A DNA stretch of 64,000 nt from Tillandsia leiboldiana (taxonomy: Eukaryota > Streptophyta > Magnoliopsida > Poales > Bromeliaceae). Below, piece after piece: positions 22,095 to 32,800 of this stretch (the first letter of the stretch is position 1; each line of letters starts with the position of its first letter). The stretch covers positions 15,301,902-15,365,901 of the forward strand of contig CM055076.1 of the NCBI GenBank assembly GCA_029204045.2. The letters run 5' to 3'. A program made the translations under genes and the position numbers. The notes under the pieces are model-generated. The model was not told the DNA's origin. It saw nothing but the letters and a program-made list of their open reading frames with translations, and did no database searches.

Positions 22095-24050
22095 ATGTCG
22101 GGTGAAAGTGGTAATATTTTTAGACCTCCTCTTTTTTATGGGACTAATTATGCTTATTGGAAAGCGCGGATGAGAGCTTTTCTCATCGCAATTGATGAGC
22201 GGGTATGGCAATCCGTGGAATACGGTTGGGTGCATCCTGTTGAGGAAGTAGGAAATTCTACTACCCCAAAACCTCGCTCTAGATGGTCCAAAGAGGAATT
22301 CGAAAGATCTTCTTACAATGGGAAAGGTATGGACGCTTTATTTAATTCTCTTTCCTCGACTGAGTTCACACAAATTTCCGCGTGTGAAACCGCGAAGGAA
22401 ATTTGGGATATTCTCAAAATTACACATGAGGGTACTAATCTAGTAAAAATTCAAAAGCTCCAGATGCTTACAAGTCAATTTGACTCTATTCATATGGATG
22501 AGCATGAATTGTTTACTGATTATTACACAAGACTTCAAGATATAATCAACACTTGTGCTAATTTAGGAGAAAAGATCCCGGAGTCGAGAATTGTAAGAAA
22601 GATACTTCAGACTCTTCCGAAATGGTTTAGGGCAAAGGTTACCGCCATTGAAACCGTTAGTCATCCGGATGAGATGAGAGTAGAGGAATTAGTAGGTGCT
22701 TTACAAACTTATGGGATGACTTTTCCTACTAATCAAGTTTCTTCCAAGTCTTCTTCTAAGCTTACAGGTGTTGCATTCAAATCTACAAAGGAAGAAGATG
22801 GCGAATCAAGTTCCGACGATGAAATCACTTTTGCCGATTTTGAAGAACAATTGGCGCGGATCATAAAGAAATTTCGTCAGAAATTTTGGAAGAATCGAAC
22901 CGATGGATCTTCATCCTCGAAATCATCTAAAGGATCATCGGGTTCTAAATCCTCTAACCTCAAAAGCTCTGCAAAACCTTCTAAGAAAAAAGATGAATTC
23001 GAAGGGGAAATCCAATGTTATAGATGCAAAGGCTACGGCCATATTTCAACGGATTGTCCTTCTCCGAAATCATATAAAAAGAAGGCTTTGCAAGCGAAAA
23101 CTTGGGACGATTCTACTTCTAATGAATCGACCTCAAGTAAAGAGGAAAAAGTCGTTGCCTTACATGCTTCTCAAATTCCCTCTTCTAATGTTTGCTTATC
23201 ATCTTTAATCACTGACTCTATTCCTTTGATTTTGCATGAAACATCAACATCCGGCGGAGAGTCATCTAGTGAGGGGGAGTCGGACGAAGAAGAACTCGTT
23301 GAGGCATATCAACAACTTCTTACGGAATCAAAGAAGATGGCCAAGCATATTAAGAAGTTGAGGAAGCAACGACTTGAGATTCAAGACGAGAATCATGCTT
23401 TAAAGATCAAACTTCATGATCTCGGGGAGGAACGAGTGCTTTTATTGGATAATAATAAAATCCTCCAAGAAAAGATAAATCAATCGGAAACGATCGTTAA
23501 TTCCCATATTAACAAGATTGATTTTCTAGAAAAACAGTTTGAGGAAATTCATGTCACCAACCAAGCCTTGACCAAGTAAGTTCATCAACTTAAATCCGAC
23601 ATACAAAGGCTTTCAACCGGTTCCAAGAAATTTGATTGTATGTCCGGATTAGGTCAAACAAGCAAGATTGGTTTGGGATTTAAAAAGAACCAAACTGTGA
23701 AGGCTTCAAGTTCCACAACTAAATTGAAACGAAGAACTTGTCACCAATGTGGACTTGAAGGACACTTGATGAAGTCGTGCCCGAAAAAGAGAAAGAGGAA
23801 TTCTTCGGCAACTTCATCTACGGAGCGAACTCAACGGAATCAAAAGATTCATCAAATCAAAGGAGTTCACTCAATCCACCAAAGGTCCGAGCCACAACAT
23901 CAATCATACAAGTGGATCATTGCGAGGCAAAGACCTAAGGTGGATCAACAGTCAAAGCTATCATCTCCCAACCACAATGAATCAAGACAACCCAAAATCC
24001 GACGATTTTGGATTCGGAAAGGTGATATCTTTCCTTGTCTTAAGTTCTAA
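22095..24050 (+). CDS. Copia-type gag polyprotein (UBN2-like) with two zinc knuckles, one in-frame stop
   Basis: The start ATG at 22,095 lies 22 bases after the primer site (MSGESGNIFRPPLFYG). The family block YAYWKARMRAFLIAIDERVW, then IWDILKITHEGTNLVKIQKL and IPESRIVRKILQTLPKWFRA identify a gag-polypeptide of Copia elements. A lysine/serine linker precedes a CCHC knuckle (CYRCKGYGHISTDC, about 23,017-23,058), then an acidic region and a long coiled coil. A TAA at 23,577-23,579 interrupts; the same frame continues to a second CCHC knuckle (CHQCGLEGHLMKSC, about 23,740-23,781) and ends at 24,050. The protein to the TAA has 494 residues. Nothing protease-like follows. The TAA may be a CAA-to-TAA mutation. 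Confidence 0.85.
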
Positions 24051-25194
24051 ATAGCTTATGACTGTATGTAATGCTTTGATTGGTTTTCCTTTCATATTTT
24101 TCTGAATCTCTGCATTACATGTTTTCAATGCTCTTCGTTTTTATGTTTTGTTTTTGAACAAAAGGGTTTTAACGAACAAGTGCATTGAATAAAAAAAAAA
24201 AAGGTTTCACTTTCAATCACTCCAATTTAATTTTATATGAATTATCAACTTTACTCCATAATCATAATTCTTGAAGATATTCATTATAGGAGTTTTTGAT
24301 AATTATATTCATCAAATTTTAGTAATCAGGTGTGATCTTTAGATGATTATTCTATCTCGGTTGTGTGAGTTCTTTGTGATAAACATGAGACAACCGATAG
24401 ACTAAAATTTGGGATTTAATTCTTTCACATAAGAGATTGTATTTTCTTACAACGGTAATGAAATGAATTGCAAAAGATGTGGAAAGAGTTACATCCGAAA
24501 GGAGTATGAAAACTACCACCACATGTTGGAAAGAGCTGCCACCTCGGTCGTCCGGTTTGTGTGTGAAGCTACCACATGTTTTGGATGCTTGAAAAATATT
24601 TTATGAAATTTTGTTTAGTTAAAGCATTCGGAGATTTAAATTCAAAGTTCTTATTTTGAACAATCTCTTGGTTGGTATAAGGTGGGATAGTTAAAAGATG
24701 CTCAAAGAGCCACCCTAAGGTATTTTAATGCATATCTCAATTTAGAAGGGTAAAATTCAAAATTAATGTCATTTGGAAATCTCTGTAAGTCATCTTTGTA
24801 AATCCGTTACATCTTAATAGACTTTGGATCTCAAGATTATTTTTGATGACTTATGTTTGACGAATATAACATGAAAAACGGTTTATAATGTTTTATCTTT
24901 ATTTTTCATGATTTAGGAATAAATCTTTTTAATTTTTATAATTAATTGGATTGAATGACATCTATGTGAATTTATTGTTTTTCAAAGCACTTAAATGGAT
25001 TTCTTGATGGTATACAAATCGGTATTTGAAAAGATTTCAAAATTTGGATTTGTTTCAAGAAATTTTTGCTTTTTGGCTCTGGTATACCGGTACCTGCTTT
25101 TTAGTACCGGAACCAAGATTCCGGATCAGAAAACCCAATCCGGAACCCGAACGTGAAATTTTCTGGTTTTTCACTTGAGTACCGGTACTCCATA
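24051..25194 (+). other. Non-coding internal region of the Copia-type element
   Basis: This is where protease, integrase, reverse transcriptase and RNase H would be expected. Only short frames are present and no motif of those enzymes was recognised. The last 120 bases contain GTACCGG motifs like those of the LTR (25,080-25,190). Confidence 0.75.
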
Positions 25195-25770
25195 TGTGAC
25201 ACCCCCGGAATTTGGATTAGTCCTATATATAAATGATATAATAGGACTAAATCTCTAACCCGGCTATAGCATTTTGGATGATAGCAAAATCCAAGAGGAA
25301 CATGAGAGTTAAGCGTGCTAGAGCTAGACTAGTTCTAGGATGGGTGACCCCCTGGGAAGTGGGGCGTCACAGTTGGTATCAGAGACATTCACCAGCCGGA
25401 AATGTGAGATAAGTCTCGGCTGAGCTAGGGTTATATAGCGGGTAGAGCGAGGCTCCCCGGCTAATGACCGTTGTGGGTGGAGTGCAGCACCCCACAAGGT
25501 CGGCTAAGGCTAGCGAGACGAGTCTCACATCGCCTGGTGCTTGTGAGTGTGCTTGAGCCTGACGTGGACGTCAGGGCTTAAAGGGGGGAAGAATGTGACA
25601 CCCCCGGAATTTGGATTAGTCCTATATATAAATGATATAATAGGACTAAATCTCTAACCCGGCTATAGCATTTTGGATGGTAGCAAAATCCAAGAGGAAC
25701 ATGAGAGTTAAGCGTGCTAGAGCTAGAGTAGTTCTAGGATGGGTGACCCCCTGGGAAGTGGGGCGTCACA
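25195..25770 (+). mobile_element. Cassandra-2: TRIM retrotransposon with 5S-rRNA-like LTRs
   Basis: Two 177-bp LTRs (25,195-25,371 and 25,594-25,770) flank 222 bp, with the primer site (TGGTATCAGAGAC) near 25,374 and the polypurine tract AAAGGGGGGAAGA before the second LTR. The target duplication CCATA is perfect (25,190-25,194 and 25,771-25,775). The LTRs differ by about two bases (GATGATAG/GATGGTAG and AGACTAG/AGAGTAG). The 5S-like block is the same as in Cassandra-1. It interrupts the inner region of the Copia element, itself inside the MULE, so it is three insertions deep. Confidence 0.95.
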
Positions 25771-26576
25771 CCATATTTAGTACCGGAACTAAAATTGCGG
25801 ATCCGGATCACCCATTTTTTTCAATTCGGAACCCGAACGAAGGATTTTCAGAAATTGCACTGCGTACCGGTACGCGACTTATTAGTACCGGTACGCGATC
25901 TGGATTTCTTTATATTTCGGAACTCCTAAGGTTTAATTCATCTCTCCCATTTCAAAACACTCTCTCTCTCTCTCTCTAAAACATCTCTAAGGGGTTTTTC
26001 ATCAAGATCAAGTGATGTGTTGCTTTGATTTGTAAGTTTCTTCAATAATCTTGCTTTCTTTTGTTTCAAAACCCTAGTTTTTAGGTTTTGATATTTTATT
26101 TAGGGATTTTTGAGTTGATCCTTACTCCAAATGAAATCTCTTGTATAAATCACCCCTATTTCATGTTTAGAACATAAATGGTTGCTTTCTATGTAATTAG
26201 ATTCATGTTTCCATGCTTATATGCTTGAATCTAACATTTTCATATGTTCTTGACATCAAAAATTGAGAATTAGGGCTTTCAATGTAAATGGATTTTAAAT
26301 GTTGAATCATCAATTGTGACATGTTTAGAATGTTGTTTAAACATATTTAAGCCTTTCTATAAGATCAAATCATAGTGCATTGTGTTCTTTGTAGGAAATG
26401 GCATTTTTGTGGCTTCTTGCACTAGTGATTTTGATGGCCACTGGAAGTGGACGTGGTCGCGGTTCTGGAAAGAAAAAGGCTACGAAACGATCACGCAATG
26501 AAGATTCAACTAGCTCAGAATCTTAACATTCCTCATAATATGAAGAGGAATATGTTCAAGGAAAGGGAAAAGCACT
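25771..26576 (+). other. Leader of the 3' ORF in the Copia-type element
   Basis: It holds GTACCGGTACG motifs (25,865-25,905), a CT microsatellite (about 25,961-25,977), a TTTGTAG splice-acceptor-like site before 26,396 and a short ORF (26,398-26,526, 42 codons) whose product would be a hydrophobic start MAFLWLLALVILMATG followed by a Gly/Arg/Lys-rich tail. That short ORF is in another frame than the downstream 390-codon ORF and may be spliced or only a leader ORF. Confidence 0.5.
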
Positions 26577-27749
26577 ATGGCTCCAAGGAAAAAGAAGGGT
26601 GCGGATTCTCCTCCGCGTAGAAGTACCGGTGGACCGGTAATACGTGAGCGCTCTCAACGGAGATCAAATGTTGATGAAAGTGAACCGCATGTGAGTGCAA
26701 AACGCCGTGCCAGATTTGCAAACCGCACATGCATTGGAGAGCGACAGGTGAATTTTAACGAGCTATGTCGTGAGGTGCCAGACTTTGCAAGGCTTTTGGA
26801 ACGAAGTCATATTCGGCCACTTGGCAGAGTTCAACCTAAGATGGGTTTTTGTGTGGAGATCATCAGGGAGTTCTACATGAGAGCTAACATACTTCAAAAA
26901 GACCATGACACAGGGGCCTTCATTATTGAAACAACAGTTAAGGACGTCAAGTTTGACATTACTCCAGCAGTAATTGGTGCAAATCTTGGATTAGCTGTTG
27001 ACACTACTGGTCTTTACTACACTGATGGTGATTTCCAACATGACACCCATTGGGACATTGTTGTGGACTCTATTTGCAAGTCAGGGACGCACACGAACAG
27101 GTCATATGTTGAATCAAAGGACCTAAAACCAGAGTATCATATTTTGTCCTTAATTGTATGCTACAACCTATTGCCCACACTAGGGACCAAAAGGATTCGA
27201 TGGGATCGATTGCTACTTCTCTTTTTCCTTGGTCACCCGGAGAGTGCAAATGGAATTAACATCAACATTCCATTTCTTATTTGGCAGCAGATGATACATG
27301 TCATTGAGGGATCAAGGCAACGTGACCTTCTACCTTATCCAATCTTGATTACTCGTATTCTGGAAGATCACGGAGTGGACATTTCCTGTGCCAAATATGA
27401 TTATGGCTTGGGGGCAATTGATGGAATCACTTTAGCCAAGTCAATTAGCACTTTGAAGACATTTGGGCATACAAAAGGCTATGCAAGTGAAGCGACAGTG
27501 AATGCACCACCTCGTCAAGAATCTCCTGAACCAGATGAGGTTGTAACTCTTCAAACCTTGCATCGGGATGTTCGCTCCTTAAAGCAAAGGATGGAGCAAG
27601 GCTTCAAGAAACTTGAGGATGGTTTAAAGAAAATCTTCGATATCCTTGGGTGCAAACATGATGATGTGGTCACTGGAGCAACTGCACCGAGTACATCGCA
27701 TGGACCAACATCACATGATGATGATGATGATTCTAATGAGGATGAGTGA
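26577..27749 (+). CDS. Uninterrupted 390-codon ORF, putative plant transposon protein domain (PF20167-like)
   Basis: The start chosen is ATG at 26,577 (MAPRKKKGADSPPRRSTGG), a basic, probably nuclear-targeting N-terminus. The central part (about residues 45-290) contains FARLLERSHIRPLGRVQP, VEIIREFYMRANILQKD, VKFDITPAVIGANLGL, EYHILSLIVCYNLLPTLGTK and RIRWDRLLLLFFLGHPESAN. These resemble the family annotated as putative plant transposon protein (Transposase_32, PF20167) and ATHILA ORF1-type proteins; this is a recollection of family appearance, not a search. A short coiled coil (LHRDVRSLKQRMEQGFKKLE) and a Asp-rich tail (DDDDDSNEDE) follow. It occupies the place of the env-like ORF in SIRE elements. 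No lesion is present although the element lacks pol, which suggests selection until recently. Its biochemical role is unknown. Confidence 0.75.
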   Translation: MAPRKKKGADSPPRRSTGGPVIRERSQRRSNVDESEPHVSAKRRARFANRTCIGERQVNFNELCREVPDFARLLERSHIRPLGRVQPKMGFCVEIIREFYMRANILQKDHDTGAFIIETTVKDVKFDITPAVIGANLGLAVDTTGLYYTDGDFQHDTHWDIVVDSICKSGTHTNRSYVESKDLKPEYHILSLIVCYNLLPTLGTKRIRWDRLLLLFFLGHPESANGININIPFLIWQQMIHVIEGSRQRDLLPYPILITRILEDHGVDISCAKYDYGLGAIDGITLAKSISTLKTFGHTKGYASEATVNAPPRQESPEPDEVVTLQTLHRDVRSLKQRMEQGFKKLEDGLKKIFDILGCKHDDVVTGATAPSTSHGPTSHDDDDDSNEDE

Positions 27750-28315
27750 TTTCTTTTCCTTCTTGTTTTTGGTTTTCATTTTCTTTTTACTTTGTGATGA
27801 ACAAGAACTCTAATGGGCATGTAACTAAGAACTTATCCTTCTAGTATGTTTCTTTTTGTCTATTTTAACTGTTTGACAATTTGTGACAAAAAGGGGGAGA
27901 ACAGAGATGATAATGCACGTATCATAAAAAGGGGAGAACAAAGATGCTCAAGATAGGGGGAGATAAAGAAAATATTGAGAACAAGAGCCACAAAACAAAA
28001 GAGCTGGAAAAACAAAAGAACCAAAAGGAAGACGAATCAAATGTAGGATTTTTATTCTATAACGACTAATGTTTGATTTTGTTTGGAGTTTTGTTTTGCA
28101 GAAATTACATCATTTTAAGACTCCAAATCCTAAGTCATAGAGTATGTTCTAGGACTGTTTGGTTCAAATGTAATTTTCATTTATTGGATCTTTCACGCAA
28201 GGAAAATTAATGTTTTGGTGATAACATTGAGTTTCGATTTTTTGGTTTAAGATGAGTGACTTGAGCGATTTTATGTACTTTTGGGTTTTGTCGCGAAATT
28301 GCCAAAGGGGGAGAT
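27750..28315 (+). other. 3' untranslated internal region and polypurine tract of the Copia-type element
   Basis: The stretch has four purine-rich runs resembling polypurine tracts (AAAAAGGGGGAGA near 27,889, AAAAAGGGGAGA near 27,926, AGGGGGAGATAAAGA near 27,955, and the final AAAGGGGGAGAT at 28,304-28,315 touching the LTR). Several such tracts before the 3' LTR are usual in SIRE-type elements. No ORF of note. Confidence 0.7.
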
Positions 28316-29496
28316 TGTTACGACTTTTTGTGTTGGCATATTTCGTGAGTTGAGTCGGAGTCTTAAAGGGATCAAATTATCAAATCAGCTTTCGAAGACT
28401 TATTTAAGATTCAACTTGAGCTCAAGATAACACTCAGGTATGGTTGATTAAACCATGGTGATTTAAGTTCATTTATAATCATTGGAATCTAGAAATGATT
28501 GAAACCCGGTTTAGACTTGGTTTTAGGAACTTGGTTTTAACTTACAACTTATTTTAAGTTTGGATTCCGGTACTAGGTCTGTTTTGGATAAAGCTTATCT
28601 TGGAAAAATCAGTTTTTACATTGAGTACCGGAACCACACTTTGAGTTCCTCAAACCCGACACAGAATTTTCTGTAATTTGCATTGCATACCGGAACACAG
28701 ACTTGCGTACCGGAACACAATAGAAAAATCTGTGTTTTGCACCATTGAGTACCGGAACACGTTTTGTTGGTACCGGTACACAATGCCTTCTCGGGATAAG
28801 ATTTCTAAACCGACTTTTATCTTTTTCCAAGGGTTATAAATAGATACTTAGGGTTTCTCGATACTTACCGATCAATTAAGAAAACAGTTGAGAGCAACCC
28901 TAGAGGCTAGGTTTTTATCGTTCTTCTCATTAGCCTCTTTTAGGTCAATTCGACGGTTCTTCCAAGATCTATCTTTTGTCGAATTGATCTAGTCTTTGCT
29001 TAGAGATTCCTTCTACGGTTCCTCAATGATAATCTAAGCAAAGGATCACCATCGAAGCCAATATTTTTATCGGCTGATTTTGCGTCGTGGATTCGACGTA
29101 GCATCGTGGATTCGGTGTGTTGAAGGCGTTTCGTGGATTCGAAACGTGTGCTCGTGGATTCGAGTGGCGTTAGTGGATTCGAACGTGTGCAGTGGACGTG
29201 CAATCGGTGGAGCGCAAGGTCCGAAGAAGTTGAAGGAGGGGTTTGAGTCCGTGGAGTCGGTAATCACCTTGTTATTCTTCTTTTCTTAGTAGATTGTTAT
29301 TGTGTGTTGGTCCCGTGGTTTTTCTCCTGGATTGGAGTTTCCACGTAAATCTCGGTGTGCTATTTTTATTTTCTGCATTGGTTTTTATTTTGCACTAAGA
29401 TTTGTTTTTAAGTATTACACCTTTTCACCCCCCCCTCTAGTTGTTTGATAGTACCTATTTAGATCCTTGTGGATCCTTAATATATAAAAACCTATA
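28316..29496 (+). repeat. 3' LTR of the Copia-type element
   Basis: It is the same length as the 5' LTR, starting TGTTACGACTTTTTGTG and ending AAAACCTATA (CA changed to TA). It has the same motif content, including the CGTGGATTCG series near 29,085-29,185. Confidence 0.95.
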
Positions 29497-29890
29497 GAAC
29501 TTACCTTGGCTTGTACATAGCTCGAACGGTGACTCACCTGGTCTAATAGAATAGAAGGATCAACTGGCCCGGCCTCCTCGCGATGGTCCATCTGCAATCA
29601 AAGTTTACAAACTATTAGGCATTGATTAGAATGTTGTAATATAACTCGAAAAAATTTAAAATTATAAGTAGACAATCATAAGCAAACAACCTAATACTCT
29701 ACGTCTATGACTTTTAGTTCTTCTATCTTGATTATTGGGACAAGTACTCCTATAATGTCCCTATTGTTTACAAATAGAGCATGTAGTCCTTCGCATCCCC
29801 TCTGTATCGTCCATGGCATTTCGAATACGTGTGGATTTGGGACAGCCTTTCTTCCTTCTTATAGGTGGGGGCGCCAACGGTGGTCCTTGA

Positions 29891-32800
29891 TGTTGTGGCC
29901 CTAGTTCCCATGCAGTGTTTTTCCGATGAATCCACTGTTGGAACACCTAGTATTGGTGTATTTGGGCCACAGTGCATCAATAGGATGCTACTGATGGACC
30001 CTGTGTGATTTTACTTGTTGTATTAGCCTTCGGCTGGGTTTGCCGAAATTTCTGTAAGGATTTAGGCCAAACAGAGGTCGTAGATGGATTCAGCATGGAA
30101 AAACGCTTGAAAACGACTATTTATTTGCTTATTTTGGAGTCCGGATGCCCAAAAACGGACACCCGGAAGTTTTTAGTGGAAAATGGTGCATGGGAGGGGC
30201 CGTAGACCGCCGGGATGCCACGTGGCGGCCTGTCATTGGCCGGTTCAGGATGCGCGGTCCACAAAGCTGCGCGGCGGGGTGCACAGACCCGGCGCATGGA
30301 CACGTGGCACCGCCTGATTGGCGGGCCCAGGGCGCGCGGTCTACCGGATGGAGCACGGCGGTGCATGGACCAGGCGGGGGACACGTGGCAGTCACCGGTT
30401 GGTCGGTGCACGCGGCGCGGTCCACGGAATTGCTGGGGAAGGCGTGGACCGGGTGCATGGGACACGTGTCACGCCCTGATTGGCGGGTGCATCGTGCGCG
30501 GTGCACCGGGCGCGCGGCAGGTACCTCGGGCCGCGTGCGCACGTGTGACCCACGTCGCGCTGCCGGGCGGGCAGCGGGTCAACCGAGCGGGACACGTGGC
30601 GCCCGCTCATTGGCGGGCGCCACCGCCTTACTGTGCCCAGTGTGTGGACACGTGGCGGTCACCGAGCGGCCTTGCATCGCTGTTCGCTGTTCGGCGGGAC
30701 ACATGGCGGCTCCTGAGTGGCCCTGCACCGGTGTTTGCTGTTCGGTGGACACGTGGCAGCACCAGGGCGTTTCGGGCGTGAACAGTGTTGGGCCCGGGCC
30801 CAACACTGTAGGCGCCCGAAACTTTTCGGGCGCCCGAAACTTTTCGGGCGCCCGAAAGTTGGGCCCGAGCCCATTTAACTTGTTTTTTTTTTTTGGGCCT
30901 TTTTCTTTGGAGCCTATAAATAGGCCACCTTGGGCCGAGCTTTTCACCCCTTTTTTCGTGGGAATTGGCCCTTGAGCCTTTTATGAAAGATTTTCCTCTC
31001 CCTCTTGCCAATCTTCTGGTGAAGTTTCAGATTTTCTGGAAGCCGCGACGATAGCGTTTTCTCCCTCGTAGTGCGGAGCGACAGTATACTGTTGGAGGCC
31101 CGTTTCCGTCGCAGTTTACTCTGGGAGACCTGCAGAGCTACCCCGACCTCATCTTTGGGCGATTTCTGCGATAGAAGTTGGACGAGAGGTACATCTACGT
31201 TTTCCATGTTGACCATATTTCCAAGAAATGAGCTTTTATATGGGTTTGGGGTACATTTTTACACCTCTTTGCTACAGTTTGGAATCCTGACAGCAGTAAC
31301 TTCGCAGAATTTTATCTTCGCATCTGGATATCAGATTTCGACGATTCAAGAGCCTATCGACATCTACACTTCGCGAGGATCGTCGTGATATTTTTATTGG
31401 AATTTCTGGAAAATTATTTTCAGGTGAAATTCTCGTGTGAACAGTAACCTTGTTTGCAGGTTTTGGAATAGTAATTGTTGTGTGTGATTAGTGTATAATT
31501 GAGATATGTTGTTGTACCCAGGACTGTAAGAGCACTTTTTTTGTGCTCTTTGCTCTGTGGATCTGGGAAATTGTCGATTTCTGGACTGTTTATCTGTGCT
31601 GTCCCGGACAGTTAGCGTGTTCAGGTGGGTGATCCTGCTTTCAATATCTATGGACTGCACTCTAATTCTGCAATTATAAATGCATGCATGTTAGTATTTG
31701 AACTGATTTAATCCGTGCAAACTGTATGTTAGTACCCACAGTTGATAATTGCTAAATTTGATAATCTTATTGGAACTCTTGCAACATGTGAATCATTTTA
31801 ATCTGAGTACTTGTCTTAGCACATCTATTATGCATTGTACATCATACTCAGACGACCACAGTTAGATTTATGCATTGCTTTAGGTCTCCCACTTTGCTTG
31901 TTACACTTGTCACTCTGGACATAGTAGTTTTCCCCTGAGTCATGGGTTGGGAGGTCTAGTAGCTGTGGATGCATTGTACTCGCGTCTGGGGACCGAGTAG
32001 AGTTGGTAGCAGTCTGTAGATTGTTTATCATTGAGATAGTGACATGTTGGATCTGGGATCTTTGGGAGATGATCATAGAGACAGTGTGGATTCTTAGTTA
32101 GTGAGTGAGACAGAGATTGGATCATAGCCTGCAGGAGCCATACTTGAGATCGACAGAGATGCGCGGATACTTTGCTCGGTGGGGTCGCTACCCACGAGTG
32201 CCACTCCGGAGTTGGGCTTGCTACTTCTATCGCGGCTTGTCGATGTTGGTGTCCCTCTGGCTGAGCCAGTTTTGGCAGTCATGGACATCGTCCCTCTGGC
32301 TGAGCCAGTTTTGGCAGCTACGGACATACCTACAGCAGTAGGTAGGCGCAGGTTTGCCTGGACCGTTGAGGCAGTCAGTCTGGATTGGGTGTTTTGAGTC
32401 GAGTAGCTGTAGAGACATGTTGATCAGCGGTCCTTTTCCTTGAGCATTTGGTTAGAGGCATAGTAGCAGTAGATGTTTTACTTTCCAGCTTTTCTATACT
32501 GCATTTCCCTTTTGTTGCTTTATGCCTCTTGTAGACTTAGTGGGCAGGCCGTCGGGCTTGTTGGCGGCACCCACTGAGAACTACTGTGGGAGGTAGTTCT
32601 CACACCCGTTGTGGTGTCTTTTTCCCCAGGGACTTCAGCTCCAGTTCCTGCGGTGCCTGTTGCTAATCCAGCTCCTACAGACCGAGGTAAGGGAATCGCG
32701 AGATAGATCCCTTTTCCCCTTTCATCATCAGCGAGAGATAGAGGTACCTGGTGATACTTTTGGTTGTGTCTATGTTTGAGAGATCTTGTAGTGAGGGATC

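Larger units (their letters stand above)
20880..29496 (+). mobile_element. Copia-type LTR retrotransposon with gag and a novel 3' ORF but no pol
   Basis: Two LTRs of 1,181 bp (20,880-22,060 and 28,316-29,496) are flanked by the perfect target duplication GAACT (20,875-20,879 and 29,497-29,501). The primer site is TGGTATCAGAG at 22,063, and the polypurine tract AAAGGGGGAGA sits at 28,304-28,314. The LTR end CTATTCACCCCCTCCTCTAG resembles SIRE/Maximus-type elements. Inside are a Copia-type gag and a second ORF at 26,577-27,749; no protease, integrase, reverse transcriptase or RNase H motif was found. About fifteen differences between the LTRs were seen by eye. It sits in intron 1 of the PMD gene and contains Cassandra-2. 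Confidence 0.95.
17915..29597 (-). pseudogene. Plant mobile domain (PMD) protein gene of the MULE, broken
   Basis: Reading on the minus strand, exon 1 starts near 29,597 (MDHREEAGPVDPSILLDQ) and ends at a GTAAGT donor after 29,505. Exon 2 runs from 20,794 to 20,166 and contains the PMD hallmark blocks LLRQAGFFYVSRVKRGQLDH, TVTLRDIAIIAGLRV and EPVTGQAYKDWL. Later exons give IWEWDHIHIGRPDR with PLGSR (about 20,070-19,980), VTWTPYTEEILHGL and LHLPDRVFCLFGLVQ (19,700-19,540), and DTLRRTVRSLGHLMDDSPEP (about 19,190-19,130). The tail has degenerate DVPSTSD repeats and an Arg/Gly-rich end (stop at 17,915-17,917). PMD proteins include MAIN/MAIL-type silencing factors and transposon-borne relatives annotated as phosphatase-7 long-form homologues. 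Frameshifts near 20,592 and 19,477, and Cassandra-1 in an exon, show it is dead. The Copia element occupies intron 1. Confidence 0.85.

Noticed and set aside
30145..30975. 276-codon ORF in the element B LTR (and its twin at 37,400-38,212)
   Set aside because: It lies in the GC-rich LTR promoter array, overlaps long frames on both strands, has no domain and differs between the LTRs by non-coding-type changes. It is a composition artefact.
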